Shown in pieces: positions 41,991-52,868 of a stretch of DNA of 64,000 bases. Where the stretch lies: the NCBI GenBank assembly GCA_947474545.1, contig CANJJI010000001.1:1-64000 (forward strand). Direction: 5' to 3'. Source of the stretch: Beijerinckiaceae bacterium (GTDB taxonomy: Bacteria; Pseudomonadota; Alphaproteobacteria; Rhizobiales; Beijerinckiaceae). The notes under the pieces were generated by a model. The model made no database searches. It saw only the letters and a list, made by a program, of their open reading frames with translations, and was not told where the DNA came from. The first letter of the stretch is position 1; each line of letters starts with the position of its first letter. The position numbers and the translations under genes are program-made.

Positions 41991-43864
41991 GCGTAGTGTT
42001 GCCTTTTGTTGTTACTCTCCACCGCGCGGACGTAAGCGAGCAGGGCCGCGAGAGCAGCCGGAGTGACGCCCTCAATTCGTCCTGCCTGCCCCAAAGTCAC
42101 CGGTCGTATCTGATCAAGACGGTTCCGAATCTCTGTGGACAATCCGGCTATGTTTTCGAAACGAAGATCAGAGGGAATGATCCGGCCATCTTCCGCACGA
42201 AACGTATTTATGTCCGCCTGTTGCCGCCGCAGATAGACCGCATAAGTTGCATCGTTTTCCATCTGCCTTGATATTCTCGATTCTATTTTGCCTAACTCAG
42301 GCCAAATTTTGACCAGATCTTCCCAGCTTATTCCAGGATAGGACAATAATGTATAAGCATTCCGTGTAATGCCGTCCTGATTGACGTTGAGACCTAGAAT
42401 CCGGGCCTCGCTCGAAGTCAAACTCTTCCCTTTGAGTAAGCTTGTGGCCTCGACGAGCCCATTTGTCTTTTTCGAAAAATATTTTGCCCTCCCAGCGCCT
42501 ATGCAGCCCAGGTCGAGACCCAATGGCGTCAATCGTTGATCAGCGTTGTCAACGCGCATAGAGAGCCTGTATTCAGCGCGTGATGTGAACATGCGGTAAG
42601 GCTCACTGATTCCCCTCGTAACCAGATCATCAACCAGCACACCAATATAGGCCTGCGATCGGTCAAGCACAAAGCGGTCCCGGCCTTGAGACAACAATGC
42701 GGCGTTAAGCCCGGCTACCAGTCCTTGTGCGGCCGCTTCTTCATAACCCGTTGTTCCGTTTATTTGCCCCGCCAAAAAAAGTCCCGGCATTTTCTTGACC
42801 TCAAGAGACAGATTTAGCTCTGTGGGATCAACGTGATCATATTCGATTGCATATCCGGGCCTGAACATCTCAACGGCTTCTAGACCCGGTATCGTTCTGA
42901 GGAAACAAAGCTGAACGTCTGCCGGAAGCGACGTCGAAAGGCCATTCGGATAAATCGTCGGATCGCCCAAACCCTCAGGTTCCAGGAAGATCTGATGACT
43001 TTCCCTGTCGGAAAATCTTGTGACCTTGTCTTCGATCGACGGACAGTATCTGGGACCCCTTCCAGTTATCGATCCCGAATATACCGCTGACTTAAGGATA
43101 TTTTCCCTGATAATAGAATGCGTCTTCTCCAAAGTGCGCGTAATGTAACACAAAGCTCGATTAACCGGTGTTGTTTCACCAGTCATGCAAAATGGTTCCG
43201 GGTCCGAATCTCCAGGTTGCTGTTCAAGATTCTCCCAATTGATAGTCCTTCCATCAAGACGAGCCGGAGTCCCAGTCTTCAATCGCCCAAGGCGTAGTCC
43301 AATAGATTCAAAACTTTCGGACAGCGTATCGCAAGGAGCTTCGCCAACCCTGCCAGCTCTCATCTGTTCATTTCCGATATGAATAGTACCACGCAAAAAT
43401 GTGCCGGTTGTTACCACAATTGATCCGCACTCGAATCGCTTCCCAGCGGAGGTAGACGCACCATCCAGTCGCCCATTCCGAAATTCCAGACGAGCAATTT
43501 CCGCTTCAAGTAATTCCAAATTAGGATATGAAGAAAGTGTGTCCAGCATGGTCTCCCGGTAAAGTTTTCGATCCACTTGAACTCGCGGACCGCGAACCGC
43601 CGGCCCTTTACTCCGGTTCAATACGCGAAAATGTATACCGGCCATATCCGCCACCCGACCGATCAGTCCATCCATCGCATCGACTTCGCGAACTAGATGC
43701 CCCTTCCCCAGCCCGCCAATAGCCGGGTTACACGAGAGAGAACCGATAAGCCCAATTTTGTGCGTGAACAAAGCAGTCTTAGCGCCGAGGCGGGCGGCAG
43801 CGGCAGCGGCTTCGCAACCTGCATGACCACCCCCCACTACTATCACATCGTATCGCACAGTACC
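41987..43864 (-). CDS. mnmG: tRNA uridine-5-carboxymethylaminomethyl modification enzyme MnmG (GidA)
   Basis: [67 protein letters not shown]. Confidence 0.98.
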   Translation of the reverse strand, partial: GTVRYDVIVVGGGHAGCEAAAAAARLGAKTALFTHKIGLIGSLSCNPAIGGLGKGHLVREVDAMDGLIGRVADMAGIHFRVLNRSKGPAVRGPRVQVDRKLYRETMLDTLSSYPNLELLEAEIARLEFRNGRLDGASTSAGKRFECGSIVVTTGTFLRGTIHIGNEQMRAGRVGEAPCDTLSESFESIGLRLGRLKTGTPARLDGRTINWENLEQQPGDSDPEPFCMTGETTPVNRALCYITRTLEKTHSIIRENILKSAVYSGSITGRGPRYCPSIEDKVTRFSDRESHQIFLEPEGLGDPTIYPNGLSTSLPADVQLCFLRTIPGLEAVEMFRPGYAIEYDHVDPTELNLSLEVKKMPGLFLAGQINGTTGYEEAAAQGLVAGLNAALLSQGRDRFVLDRSQAYIGVLVDDLVTRGISEPYRMFTSRAEYRLSMRVDNADQRLTPLGLDLGCIGAGRAKYFSKKTNGLVEATSLLKGKSLTSSEARILGLNVNQDGITRNAYTLLSYPGISWEDLVKIWPELGKIESRISRQMENDATYAVYLRRQQADINTFRAEDGRIIPSDLRFENIAGLSTEIRNRLDQIRPVTLGQAGRIEGVTPAALAALLAYVRAVESNNKRQHYA

Positions 43865-43891
43865 CATCCTAGAGCATCTCCTTCCGATCAA

Positions 43892-43907
43892 TGTTTCACG
43901 TGAAACA
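43892..43907. promoter_or_regulatory. parS site (mnmE-mnmG intergenic)
   Basis: Perfect 16-bp palindrome TGTTTCACGTGAAACA. Confidence 0.95.
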
Positions 43908-43912
43908 ATATC

Positions 43913-45238
43913 CTATTTTCCCATGCAAAATCTCGAAAAAATCGCCCCCAAAATATCCTCGGTTCCGATCCGCCCTGAGATACGCCCCAATTGTTGAGCT
44001 CCCGCCCTCAGCCATTCCAATGTAAGCTCGAGAAATTCGGACGACACCGATTCTAGCGAATTCTCGAGCATTTGCATACATTCCTCAAGCGAAGCTCGCT
44101 GACGCTCATTGACGAAAATGACTGAATTCGAATTATCCCACGCACCGCGGCCGGCCTCAAGGATCCTCTCAAAGAGAACCTCTAATCCACGACCCGTAAT
44201 AGCAGAAACTTTTATTCCAGAAAGTGAGCGTAATAAAAATTCCTCACACAAATCCGATTTGGTATATATAGGTATGACCGGTGCCCCCAAGAGACCGGCG
44301 GGTACCGCCATTTCAACACTCCCCGCTGGCAACAGCCACAAAACGAGGTCAGCAGCTTTCCCGGCTAAAAGGGCCCGTTCAATCCCGATCAATTCAACTG
44401 TATCATCGGTCTCCCGAATGCCAGCGGTATCGAAAAACCTCACCAGAAATCCACCAATATCGACAGATACTTCAATTACATCCCGCGTTGTTCCCGCAAC
44501 CTCTGTGACGATGGCAACATCACGCCTCGCCAGCAAATTGAGGAGTGATGATTTTCCTGCATTCGGAGGGCCAGCGATCACAACTTTGAAGCCATCCCGT
44601 ATGACCTCACCAGAGGAGATAGCGCCCAAATGACCTTTTATCTCTGAGCAAAGTTTTTCGATACCTAAACGAGCCTCCTCAATCACCTCCCGTGGTGCAT
44701 CACCTTCGTCAGAAAAATCGATACTTGCTTCTAGCAACGCCATGATATCCAGAAGTTGATTACGCCAGTCATTACATTGATTTGAAGCCCTGCCGTCCAA
44801 TTGTGCAACCGCCTGCCGCCGCTGCGCCTCCGTCTCTGCCTCGAGAAGATCTGCTACTCCTTCCAGCCTAGATAAATCAGTTTTCCCATTCTGAAATGCA
44901 CGGCGCGTAAATTCCCCCGGTTCGGCAAATCTGCATCCTTCAATCCGGGAAAGTGATTTCAAAAGAGCTTTCTTCACGGCACTGCTACCGTGCACATGAA
45001 ATTCCAGACAATCTTCCCCTGTGAAACTGGATGGCCCGGGATGCCAGAGCACGATCGCCTGATCAAGAAGCTCAGCCGATACTGGGTCACAAATCCTGGC
45101 AAGCGTCGCCTGCCTCGCCACGAGACTACGGCCGATCATCTTCTGAACGATCTCAGTGCAATTCGGCCCTGAGGCGCGCAATACAGCCAGCGCCGATCGC
45201 CCGTCTGGCGTTGCAAAAGCATAAATGGTCGCGTTCAT
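43913..45238 (-). CDS. mnmE: tRNA modification GTPase MnmE
   Basis: GPPNAGKSSLLNLLARRDVAIVTEVAGTTRDVIEV; C-terminal IFSRFCMGK. Confidence 0.98.
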   Translation of the reverse strand: MNATIYAFATPDGRSALAVLRASGPNCTEIVQKMIGRSLVARQATLARICDPVSAELLDQAIVLWHPGPSSFTGEDCLEFHVHGSSAVKKALLKSLSRIEGCRFAEPGEFTRRAFQNGKTDLSRLEGVADLLEAETEAQRRQAVAQLDGRASNQCNDWRNQLLDIMALLEASIDFSDEGDAPREVIEEARLGIEKLCSEIKGHLGAISSGEVIRDGFKVVIAGPPNAGKSSLLNLLARRDVAIVTEVAGTTRDVIEVSVDIGGFLVRFFDTAGIRETDDTVELIGIERALLAGKAADLVLWLLPAGSVEMAVPAGLLGAPVIPIYTKSDLCEEFLLRSLSGIKVSAITGRGLEVLFERILEAGRGAWDNSNSVIFVNERQRASLEECMQMLENSLESVSSEFLELTLEWLRAGAQQLGRISGRIGTEDILGAIFSRFCMGK

Positions 45239-45306
45239 TTCGGTCTCATAGACCAGAATATCGAAACATGAAACAAGAAGGATAATCAGCGCAAGAGGAA
45301 TCGCCA

Positions 45307-47367
45307 GTGCCCAAAAACGAACTCGCTACAGCTGCAAGTCCTTATCTTCTTCAGCACAGGACTAATCCCGTCCATTGGCGCGAATGGTCAACAAGCGCAC
45401 TCGACGAAGCCAAAACTACCGGGAAGCCCATTCTTCTCTCCATAGGCTACGCCGCATGCCACTGGTGCCACGTAATGGCCCATGAAAGTTTCGAGGACGA
45501 ATCAACAGCGCAATTAATGAACTCTCTTTTTATAAATATAAAAGTTGATCGTGAGGAGCGCCCTGATATCGATCAAATATACATGGCTGCGTTACACGCA
45601 CTCGGCCAGCCCGGTGGCTGGCCCCTGACAATGTTCGTAACGCCCAACGGCGACCCATTTTGGGGCGGCACTTATTTCCCGAAAGAAGCATCGCACGGAC
45701 GGCCATCTTTCAGACAAGTCCTACAGGAGGTTTCCCGGGTGTATCGGGAAGCACCGGAAAGGATAACGAACAACACTGCTGCACTTAAAAAAGCTGTCAC
45801 TGAGTCCGCCCCGGCACAACCTGCTGTGATGATTACAAATATTATGCTCGACGACTTTGCCAAACGTTTATTTCCCCACATGGATATGACCAATGGCGGT
45901 ATGCAAGGCGCGCCAAAATTCCCGAATACTCAGATCCTTGAGTTTTTTCTTCGTGCAGCAAGACGAACCCACGACAAGACGTTTTTCGAGCCCGTCGCTT
46001 TGACGCTGACAAAACTGTACGAAGGCGGAATTCACGACCATATTGGTGGAGGGTTTGCGCGCTACTCTGTAGACGAGCGATGGCACGTGCCGCATTTCGA
46101 AAAGATGCTCTACGATAACGCCCAATTGCTGGAACTATATGCAGCGGCCTGGCAATTAGATTCCAAACCAGCTTTTCGCGCCGCTGCCGAATCAATTGTC
46201 ACCTGGCTTAAGCGTGAAATGATCGAACCCTGCGGCGCGTTTTCAGCTAGCCAGGACGCTGATAGCGAGGGCGTCGAAGGCAAATATTATTGTTGGACAC
46301 TGCAAGAAATCCAGACCGTTCTCGCTCCGTCAGACGCAGAGCTTTTTATCAGACACTACGATGTCCAGACCGACGGCAATTGGCAAGAATTGCACACGGG
46401 AACCCGGACCAATGTTTTGAACCGGCTGGCGAGCGTCCCTGCCGGTACCGCAACTGAAGCCAGGCTGACTTCGATAAGAAAAAAATTGCTTCAAAACCGA
46501 AAACACCGCGTTCCCCCGTTACGCGACGACAAAGTTCTCTCCGACTGGAACGGCCTGATGATTGCCGCACTGGCCAGGGCATCCTGTATATTTAATGAGC
46601 CTGAATGGATACGGCTGGCAGCACAAAGTTTTCGTTCCGTAATCGATTCAATGACCAAAGCAAACAATGATTACATGAGAATCGGACATTCACGCCACCA
46701 GGGAAAACTTGTCTGGCCCGGCATGTCCTCTGATTACGCTTATATGATACGCGCCGCGCTCATGTTAAATGAAAACGGAGCTGTATTCACTGCTTCATCA
46801 GGACAATCATATATTGATATCGCAATTCGTCTCGCTCGTGCGTTGATAACTTTCCATGCCGATTCTGAAACCGGTCTTCTCTCACTACCCGCTCAGGATG
46901 CTACCGACGTTGTTTACAGGACATATGCGACACAAGACGATGCGACCCCGAATCCAAATTCCATTTTTTTGCAAACGCTCCAAATTCTGGCCTCAGCTAC
47001 GGCCGATCCCTTGTTTATGGACCACGGCAATCTCATGCTCAAATCAATCAATACATTCGCGATCAAGAACCCCTTTGGCCATTCATCTTATCTGAATGCG
47101 CTGGATTCCAGATTCAATGCATTTGAAGCCATTGTTGTAGGTAATCAACGCCAGGAATTTTTGTCTCTGCTCCGACAGGAGCCGTTAGTGAGCCGATTCG
47201 TTATTGAACTCGACGAAACCTCGATACACCAATCCCGGCGGTTCGCGCCCGCTATGACGAAAGATAAAACCTTCGTCTTTATTTGCCACGGCGAAGTCTG
47301 TTCTCTACCGATTACACAAACCGGAGCTTTGAAAGAAACCCTGTCGAAAATGAATAACGCATCATGA
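45307..47367 (+). CDS. Thioredoxin-domain protein of the DUF255/YyaL (SPATA20-like) family
   Basis: YLLQHRTNPVHWREW; IGYAACHWCHVMAHESFEDE; long (alpha/alpha)6-like C-terminal region. Confidence 0.93.
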   Translation: MPKNELATAASPYLLQHRTNPVHWREWSTSALDEAKTTGKPILLSIGYAACHWCHVMAHESFEDESTAQLMNSLFINIKVDREERPDIDQIYMAALHALGQPGGWPLTMFVTPNGDPFWGGTYFPKEASHGRPSFRQVLQEVSRVYREAPERITNNTAALKKAVTESAPAQPAVMITNIMLDDFAKRLFPHMDMTNGGMQGAPKFPNTQILEFFLRAARRTHDKTFFEPVALTLTKLYEGGIHDHIGGGFARYSVDERWHVPHFEKMLYDNAQLLELYAAAWQLDSKPAFRAAAESIVTWLKREMIEPCGAFSASQDADSEGVEGKYYCWTLQEIQTVLAPSDAELFIRHYDVQTDGNWQELHTGTRTNVLNRLASVPAGTATEARLTSIRKKLLQNRKHRVPPLRDDKVLSDWNGLMIAALARASCIFNEPEWIRLAAQSFRSVIDSMTKANNDYMRIGHSRHQGKLVWPGMSSDYAYMIRAALMLNENGAVFTASSGQSYIDIAIRLARALITFHADSETGLLSLPAQDATDVVYRTYATQDDATPNPNSIFLQTLQILASATADPLFMDHGNLMLKSINTFAIKNPFGHSSYLNALDSRFNAFEAIVVGNQRQEFLSLLRQEPLVSRFVIELDETSIHQSRRFAPAMTKDKTFVFICHGEVCSLPITQTGALKETLSKMNNAS

Positions 47368-47444
47368 CCGCTGAGCTCACGATGCATTACGATTCGGCCA
47401 TTATCATTCAGGTGCGACCGGTTCCGAATCAATTCCCCTGAGCA

Positions 47445-48713
47445 TCAGGTATTCATCGACTCAAAGAAGCTTGAATTCCCCTTGGGGGTTTCACGCAGCT
47501 TACCCAGTAGGAACTCAATCGCGTCCACCGTGCCCATGGGATTGAGGATACGTCTCAGGACATACATTTTCTTGAGAATATCCGGCGCGACGAGCAGCTC
47601 TTCCTTTCTGGTACCAGAACGGGTGATATCGATGGATGGGAACACACGCTTGTCCGCAACCTTGCGATCAAGAATGATTTCCGAATTACCGGTACCTTTG
47701 AATTCCTCAAAGATTACTTCGTCCATGCGCGAGCCGGTGTCAATCAGCGCCGTTGCAATGATCGTCAAAGATCCACCTTCTTCGATGTTTCTGGCAGCGC
47801 CAAAAAACCTCTTCGGCCGCTGCAACGCATTGGCGTCCACACCACCAGTAAGTACCTTACCTGAAGATGGAACAACAGTGTTATAGGCGCGCCCCAGACG
47901 AGTAATTGAATCCAGCAGGATGACAACATCCCGGCCATGTTCAACCAACCGCTTGGCTTTTTCGATGACCATCTCGGCAACCTGCACGTGACGAACAGCA
48001 GGTTCGTCAAAGGTTGAAGACACAACTTCACCCCGAACAGAGCGCTGCATATCTGTGACTTCTTCGGGCCTTTCATCTATCAGCAAAACAATCAGATAAC
48101 ATTCCGGATGATTTGCCGTCACAGACTGCGCGATGTTCTGCAACAGAACAGTTTTACCTGTTCGAGGAGGCGCAACGATTAACGCGCGCTGACCTTTACC
48201 AATGGGTGAAACGATATCGATGACTCGCGACGAAAGGTCTTTCCTTGTGGGATCATCTACTTCCAGCTTCAGCCGTTCATCAGGATAAAGCGGCGTCAGA
48301 TTATCAAAATGTACTTTGTGCCGAACTTTTTCAGGATCTTCAAAATTAATCGTATTGACCTTCACCAATGCGAAATACCGTTCACCTTCCTTGGGACTGC
48401 GGATCAAGCCTTCAACAGTATCCCCGGTGCGTAGACCAAATCGCCTGATCTGTGAAGGCGACACATAGATATCGTCAGGCCCAGCCAGATAATTAGCGTC
48501 TGAAGAACGCAGAAATCCAAATCCATCCTGCAGGACCTCAACGACACCTTCACCAACAATTTCGATATCCCGGCTCGCCAATTGCTTCAAAATGGCAAAC
48601 ATCAATTCTTGTTTGCGCATGATCGAAGCGTTCTCGACCTCGTGCTCTTCAGCAAAGGCCAACAATTCTGTTGGAGACTTGCTCTTGAGCTCTTGCAGCT
48701 TGATTTCCCGCAT
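47445..48713 (-). CDS. rho: Transcription termination factor Rho
   Basis: [53 protein letters not shown]. Confidence 0.98.
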   Translation of the reverse strand: MREIKLQELKSKSPTELLAFAEEHEVENASIMRKQELMFAILKQLASRDIEIVGEGVVEVLQDGFGFLRSSDANYLAGPDDIYVSPSQIRRFGLRTGDTVEGLIRSPKEGERYFALVKVNTINFEDPEKVRHKVHFDNLTPLYPDERLKLEVDDPTRKDLSSRVIDIVSPIGKGQRALIVAPPRTGKTVLLQNIAQSVTANHPECYLIVLLIDERPEEVTDMQRSVRGEVVSSTFDEPAVRHVQVAEMVIEKAKRLVEHGRDVVILLDSITRLGRAYNTVVPSSGKVLTGGVDANALQRPKRFFGAARNIEEGGSLTIIATALIDTGSRMDEVIFEEFKGTGNSEIILDRKVADKRVFPSIDITRSGTRKEELLVAPDILKKMYVLRRILNPMGTVDAIEFLLGKLRETPKGNSSFFESMNT

Positions 48714-48915
48714 GGGGGATATTCCTTGATCGGATTAGCCGGGTGAAGGCCCGGATTTAAGGAAGGGAATTGGCTGGCGCTGGGAGCTTTTTAGCATTCC
48801 CGCCGGATCCAGAAAATCTCAGGATACCGGGCCGTCAGCAAATCAGGGATGGACCACATGAATATGATGAAATAGCGCCAATGGCAAGCACGATGTCAGC
48901 CGCGCAAAGCGCAGA

Positions 48916-49338
48916 TTAGTATGGCTTAACTATTACAAGCACTACAATTCCGATCATCAGCAAGGTCGGAACTTCATTCAATATCCTGTAAAATTTCTCA
49001 CTACGTACAGAAATCCCAGTTTCCAGTTTATGCCGTTCGGCAGATAAAAAACCATGAATGCCGCTCATGCCAATCGCGAGTAAAAATTTGGACAGAAACC
49101 AGGCCTCCCGCCAAATCTCTCCAGCGAACGCCATCCAGAGACCTGTAAACCAGACCACACACATCGCGGGATTCATGATGAATCTCAGAAGACGCCGCTC
49201 CATAATCATCAACATTTTATCGCTGCCGGAGCCCTCCTCAACCCCGGCATGATAAACAAACAATCGCGGTAGATAGAGCATTCCTGCCATCCACGAAATA
49301 ACCGATATAACGTGCAAGGCCTTGATCCAGAGGATCAT
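48916..49338 (-). CDS. hemJ: HemJ-type protoporphyrinogen oxidase / CopD-like membrane protein
   Basis: WIKALHVISVISWMAGMLYLPRLFVYHA; adjacent to hemE. Confidence 0.9.
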   Translation of the reverse strand: MILWIKALHVISVISWMAGMLYLPRLFVYHAGVEEGSGSDKMLMIMERRLLRFIMNPAMCVVWFTGLWMAFAGEIWREAWFLSKFLLAIGMSGIHGFLSAERHKLETGISVRSEKFYRILNEVPTLLMIGIVVLVIVKPY

Positions 49339-49354
49339 TTTCGACAGCTCCGTT

Positions 49355-50404
49355 TCAGCCCCTGATCACGCGAAGCATTTTCTCCACATGTTCGATTGGC
49401 GTCGAAGGTAGTATCCCATGTCCCAAGTTGAAAATAAAAGGACCAGCCGACAATTCATAAAGGATTCGCCGCACCTCTGATTCCAGACTATCGCCGCCGG
49501 TAAGCAGGACTAGCGGGTCCAAATTACCTTGAACAGTCTTCCGGCCCTGGATGTACTGAGCAACCCATCGTGTATTGTCTGACGTATTCAGACCAAGAGC
49601 ATCTATATCAACACAATCAAGGAATTCCATCAGATGCGTCGCAACACCTCTCGGGAAAGCGATGATTCGCGCATCTGGGCATTTTGCTTTGACCCCCTGA
49701 GCAATTTTGAGAATTGGCTCAAGCGACCATTTACGAAAAGCAGGCCCAGGCAAAACACCAGCCCAGCTGTCAAAAATCTGGACGATCTCCACCCCCGCGG
49801 CAATCTGGCGAACCAGATAGTCAATTGAAGCTGACACCAATTTGCCAATCAGTTTTTCGAAAAGCTCTGGATAACGATAGGCGAATAGCCGCGCTGGCGC
49901 CTGATCCGGCGTGCCCTTCCCCGCGATCATATAGCTCGCGACAGTCCAGGGTGCACCGCAGAAGCCTATGAAAGCTACAGCATCCGGAAGCTCACCTTTC
50001 ACCCGGTCAATAGTCTCAAAAACAGGCTCAAGCAGCTTTAAATCTATTTGATCATGAAGTCTGGATAAGCCGGCTGCGTCTCCTATCGGTTGCAAGCGCG
50101 GACCTTCACCTTGCTCGAATGAGACCTTCTGACCTAGAGCTTCGGGAATGACGAGAATATCGCTGAACAGGATGGCGGCATCAAACCCAAACCGTTCTAT
50201 CGGTTGCAACGTAGCCCGGCTAGCCAGATCAGGCGAGAAGCAAAAATGCATGAAGCTATCACTAGTGGCCCGCAGTTCCCGATACTCCGGTAGGTACCGG
50301 CCTGCCTGGCGCATGAGCCAGACGGGCGGACGCGGGAGAACCTTTCCAGCCAGAGCATCCAGTATCGGTTTGCTGTTTAAAGGCTTCGGCAGGGGAAGGG
50401 TCAC
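49355..50404 (-). CDS. hemE: Uroporphyrinogen decarboxylase
   Basis: PPVWLMRQAGRYLPEYRELRA; GFCGAPWTVASYMIAGKG; FNLGHGILPSTPIEHVEKML. Confidence 0.98.
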   Translation of the reverse strand: MTLPLPKPLNSKPILDALAGKVLPRPPVWLMRQAGRYLPEYRELRATSDSFMHFCFSPDLASRATLQPIERFGFDAAILFSDILVIPEALGQKVSFEQGEGPRLQPIGDAAGLSRLHDQIDLKLLEPVFETIDRVKGELPDAVAFIGFCGAPWTVASYMIAGKGTPDQAPARLFAYRYPELFEKLIGKLVSASIDYLVRQIAAGVEIVQIFDSWAGVLPGPAFRKWSLEPILKIAQGVKAKCPDARIIAFPRGVATHLMEFLDCVDIDALGLNTSDNTRWVAQYIQGRKTVQGNLDPLVLLTGGDSLESEVRRILYELSAGPFIFNLGHGILPSTPIEHVEKMLRVIRG

Positions 50405-50779
50405 TCGGAAACCTATCTAATAGAGATTCTAGAATCTGTTTTTAGCGTTTAGCCTGTGGGAATCAAACATCGAATTAATCGCAGGGAAATCAGTACACAA
50501 CCCACAAGCCAAGTTCTGGGACAACTACAATCGGGCATCTTAATATCAGAAAATAACACTTAATAACAGTAGCGTATTGAGGAAAAAAAAATCACGAATT
50601 GTGGGAAAACATTTATTTATCTTGTCCTCGCAATTCCTCTTTCACTGCAACGGTGGTGCCGCTGTTGACAAGACAGCGGGGATATCTCCTCAGTTCCCGG
50701 CATCCAGACGTTGTCGAGGATTGTCCACAACGGCCCGAGCGACCTGTGGGTAATTCCAAGAATCCAAGAGGGTTCCAAA
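50405..50779. other. Candidate chromosomal origin of replication (oriC/Cori-type)
   Basis: AT-rich intergenic gap between divergent hemE and ppsR (DUF299/RP001-type) genes, with DnaA-box-like sequences TTGTCCACA (50721-50729), TTACCCACA on minus (50745-50753), TTTCCCACA on minus (50600-50608), ATTCCCACA on minus (50455-50463), CAACCCACA (50498-50506); four GANTC sites at 50425, 50432, 50460, 50760. Confidence 0.75.
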
Positions 50780-51613
50780 GTGAATCGCAATTACTTTCAT
50801 TTGCATCTGGTATCGGATGCGACCGGGGAAACTCTGATTGCGGTCAGCCGCGCTGTTGCAGCTCTCTTCCAGAGCGCGGCGTCCATTGAACACGTTTACC
50901 CTTTGATCCGCTCCAGGGCGCAGCTGGACCGGGCCATCGCGGAAATCTCTTCTGCCCCGGGGATAGTGCTGTTCACCCTTGTCGACGAGGAACTTTCAGA
51001 AGTCCTTCAGAATGCCTGTTCTGAGATGGGAAGCCCCTGCCTTTCTGTCTTGCAGCCCGTTCTTAGCCTTTTCCAATCCTATCTCGGCGCCGTTTCCACT
51101 TCCCGCCCGGGCGCCCAGCACATGCTCAATGCCGAATATTTCAAACGGATCGACGCTCTCAACTTCACCATGATGCATGACGACGGGCAACAGCCGGAAA
51201 ATCTGGAACAGGCGGATGTATTGCTTCTCGGAGTCAGTCGTACATCCAAAACTCCGACGAGTATTTATCTGGCCAATCGAGGCATTAAGACTGCCAATAT
51301 CCCGCTTGTGCCGGGCGTACCCCTGCCCTCCTCGGTCACAGGCCTGAAAAAGCCGCTGGTGATCGGCCTGATTGCATCGCCCGAGCGGATTGTCCAGATC
51401 CGCCAGAACCGGCTGTTGACCCTGAATGCGGATCAGGAAACGCCCTACGTCGACCGCCTGTCGGTAGCCGAGGAAATCGCTCAATCCAAAAAACTATTCG
51501 TAGCCCACGGCTGGCCGATTATCGACGTCACTCGCAGGTCCATTGAAGAGACGGCGGCTGCAATCATGGATTTTTACAAGGAGCACAAACAGCGGCTTTC
51601 AGCCGAAAATTGA
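50780..51613 (+). CDS. ppsR: Pyruvate, phosphate/water dikinase regulatory protein (DUF299)
   Basis: GTG start; [58 protein letters not shown]. Confidence 0.94.
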   Translation: MNRNYFHLHLVSDATGETLIAVSRAVAALFQSAASIEHVYPLIRSRAQLDRAIAEISSAPGIVLFTLVDEELSEVLQNACSEMGSPCLSVLQPVLSLFQSYLGAVSTSRPGAQHMLNAEYFKRIDALNFTMMHDDGQQPENLEQADVLLLGVSRTSKTPTSIYLANRGIKTANIPLVPGVPLPSSVTGLKKPLVIGLIASPERIVQIRQNRLLTLNADQETPYVDRLSVAEEIAQSKKLFVAHGWPIIDVTRRSIEETAAAIMDFYKEHKQRLSAEN

Positions 51614-51627
51614 TTGGAAGACCACAG

Positions 51628-52239
51628 ATGTCTAACTTTTGGTTGGGTCAAGACCCACTCGTCCTTGCCTCTGCAAGCAAAATTCGCAGCCAGATTCTCG
51701 CTTCAGCAGGAATTCCGCACGATATAGTTCCGGCCAGTGTTGACGAGCGAAATCTTGAAAACTCAGCGCAAGGACAGGAAGGGCCAGCAATTGCTCTGAT
51801 GCTGGCGCAAGCGAAGGCTGAATCAGTGTCCGCACAAAAGCCGGGGAGGATGGTTCTCGGAGCGGATCAGACGCTGACGATAGCATCACAAATATTCCAC
51901 AAACCAGGCTGCCGTGCAAATGCACGCCGCCAGTTGCTGTCGCTCAAAGGGCAAGCCCACCGGTTGAATTCGGCCCTGGCGCTGGTGCAGGGCGGGACCT
52001 TGCTGTTCGCCACTGTAATCAGCGCCACACTCACCATGCGCAATTTTTCAGAAGCGTTTCTAGACAATTATCTGAATGCGGCAGGTCCTGATATTTTCTC
52101 CAGCGTTGGTTGCTATCATATTGAAGGAATCGGCATCCACTTGTTCGACAAGATCGACGGAGACCAATTCACTATCATGGGCCTGCCTCTGATTCCGTTG
52201 CTGGACCATTTTCGAAACCTCGGTCTCATAATAAGATGA
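51628..52239 (+). CDS. Maf-family nucleoside triphosphate pyrophosphatase
   Basis: LVLASASKIRSQILASAGI; VLGADQTL; FTIMGLPLIPLLDHFR. Confidence 0.94.
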   Translation: MSNFWLGQDPLVLASASKIRSQILASAGIPHDIVPASVDERNLENSAQGQEGPAIALMLAQAKAESVSAQKPGRMVLGADQTLTIASQIFHKPGCRANARRQLLSLKGQAHRLNSALALVQGGTLLFATVISATLTMRNFSEAFLDNYLNAAGPDIFSSVGCYHIEGIGIHLFDKIDGDQFTIMGLPLIPLLDHFRNLGLIIR

Positions 52240-52273
52240 AACTGGCTTCCCGAAATACGTTGGACCGAAAACC

Positions 52274-52858
52274 ATGATCATCGGATTGACCGGCTCAATC
52301 GGAATGGGAAAATCAGCGACGGCCGCAATGCTTCGCGACGAAGGCATCCCCGTTCATGATTCCGATGCGTCGGTGCATTTACTCTACCGCGGGGCCGCTA
52401 TTCCGGCCATCGCTCGGCATTTTCCGGCCGCAATAGTTGATGGTATTGTCGATCGGGCCAGGCTCGGTCCCGAAGTTCTGGGCAAGCCGGAGAGGATGAC
52501 ACTGCTCGAATCCATCATTCACCCATTGGTGGGCCAAGCGCGACAGGATTTCATCAACAACAATTTAGCCGCGGGCCGTTCTATCATGGTTGTGGATATC
52601 CCGCTTCTGTTTGAAATTGGGGGGGAGAAGGATGTGGACATCGTCCTGGTGACCTCCGCTCCTGATGATATTCAGGAGCGAAGGGTTCTTGCCCGTACTG
52701 GGATGACACGCGAAAAGTTTCTTGCAATCCGCGCAAGGCAAGTTCCCAATGCTGAGAAATGCCGCCGTGCGCATAGGGTCATTGACACAAGTATTGGATT
52801 TGGTTCAGCCCAGCTTCAGGTCAGAGCATTCCTGCGGTCGATCGCGGCTTTCAGATAG
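52274..52858 (+). CDS. coaE: Dephospho-CoA kinase
   Basis: IIGLTGSIGMGKSATAAMLRDEGIPVHDSDASVHLLY; VVDIPLLFEIG. Confidence 0.96.
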   Translation: MIIGLTGSIGMGKSATAAMLRDEGIPVHDSDASVHLLYRGAAIPAIARHFPAAIVDGIVDRARLGPEVLGKPERMTLLESIIHPLVGQARQDFINNNLAAGRSIMVVDIPLLFEIGGEKDVDIVLVTSAPDDIQERRVLARTGMTREKFLAIRARQVPNAEKCRRAHRVIDTSIGFGSAQLQVRAFLRSIAAFR

Positions 52859-52868
52859 GAATCAGTAA

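Noticed and set aside
46083-46098. TGGCACGTGCCGCATT resembling a sigma-54 element
   Set aside because: Inside the DUF255 coding sequence and lacks a -12 TTGC match.
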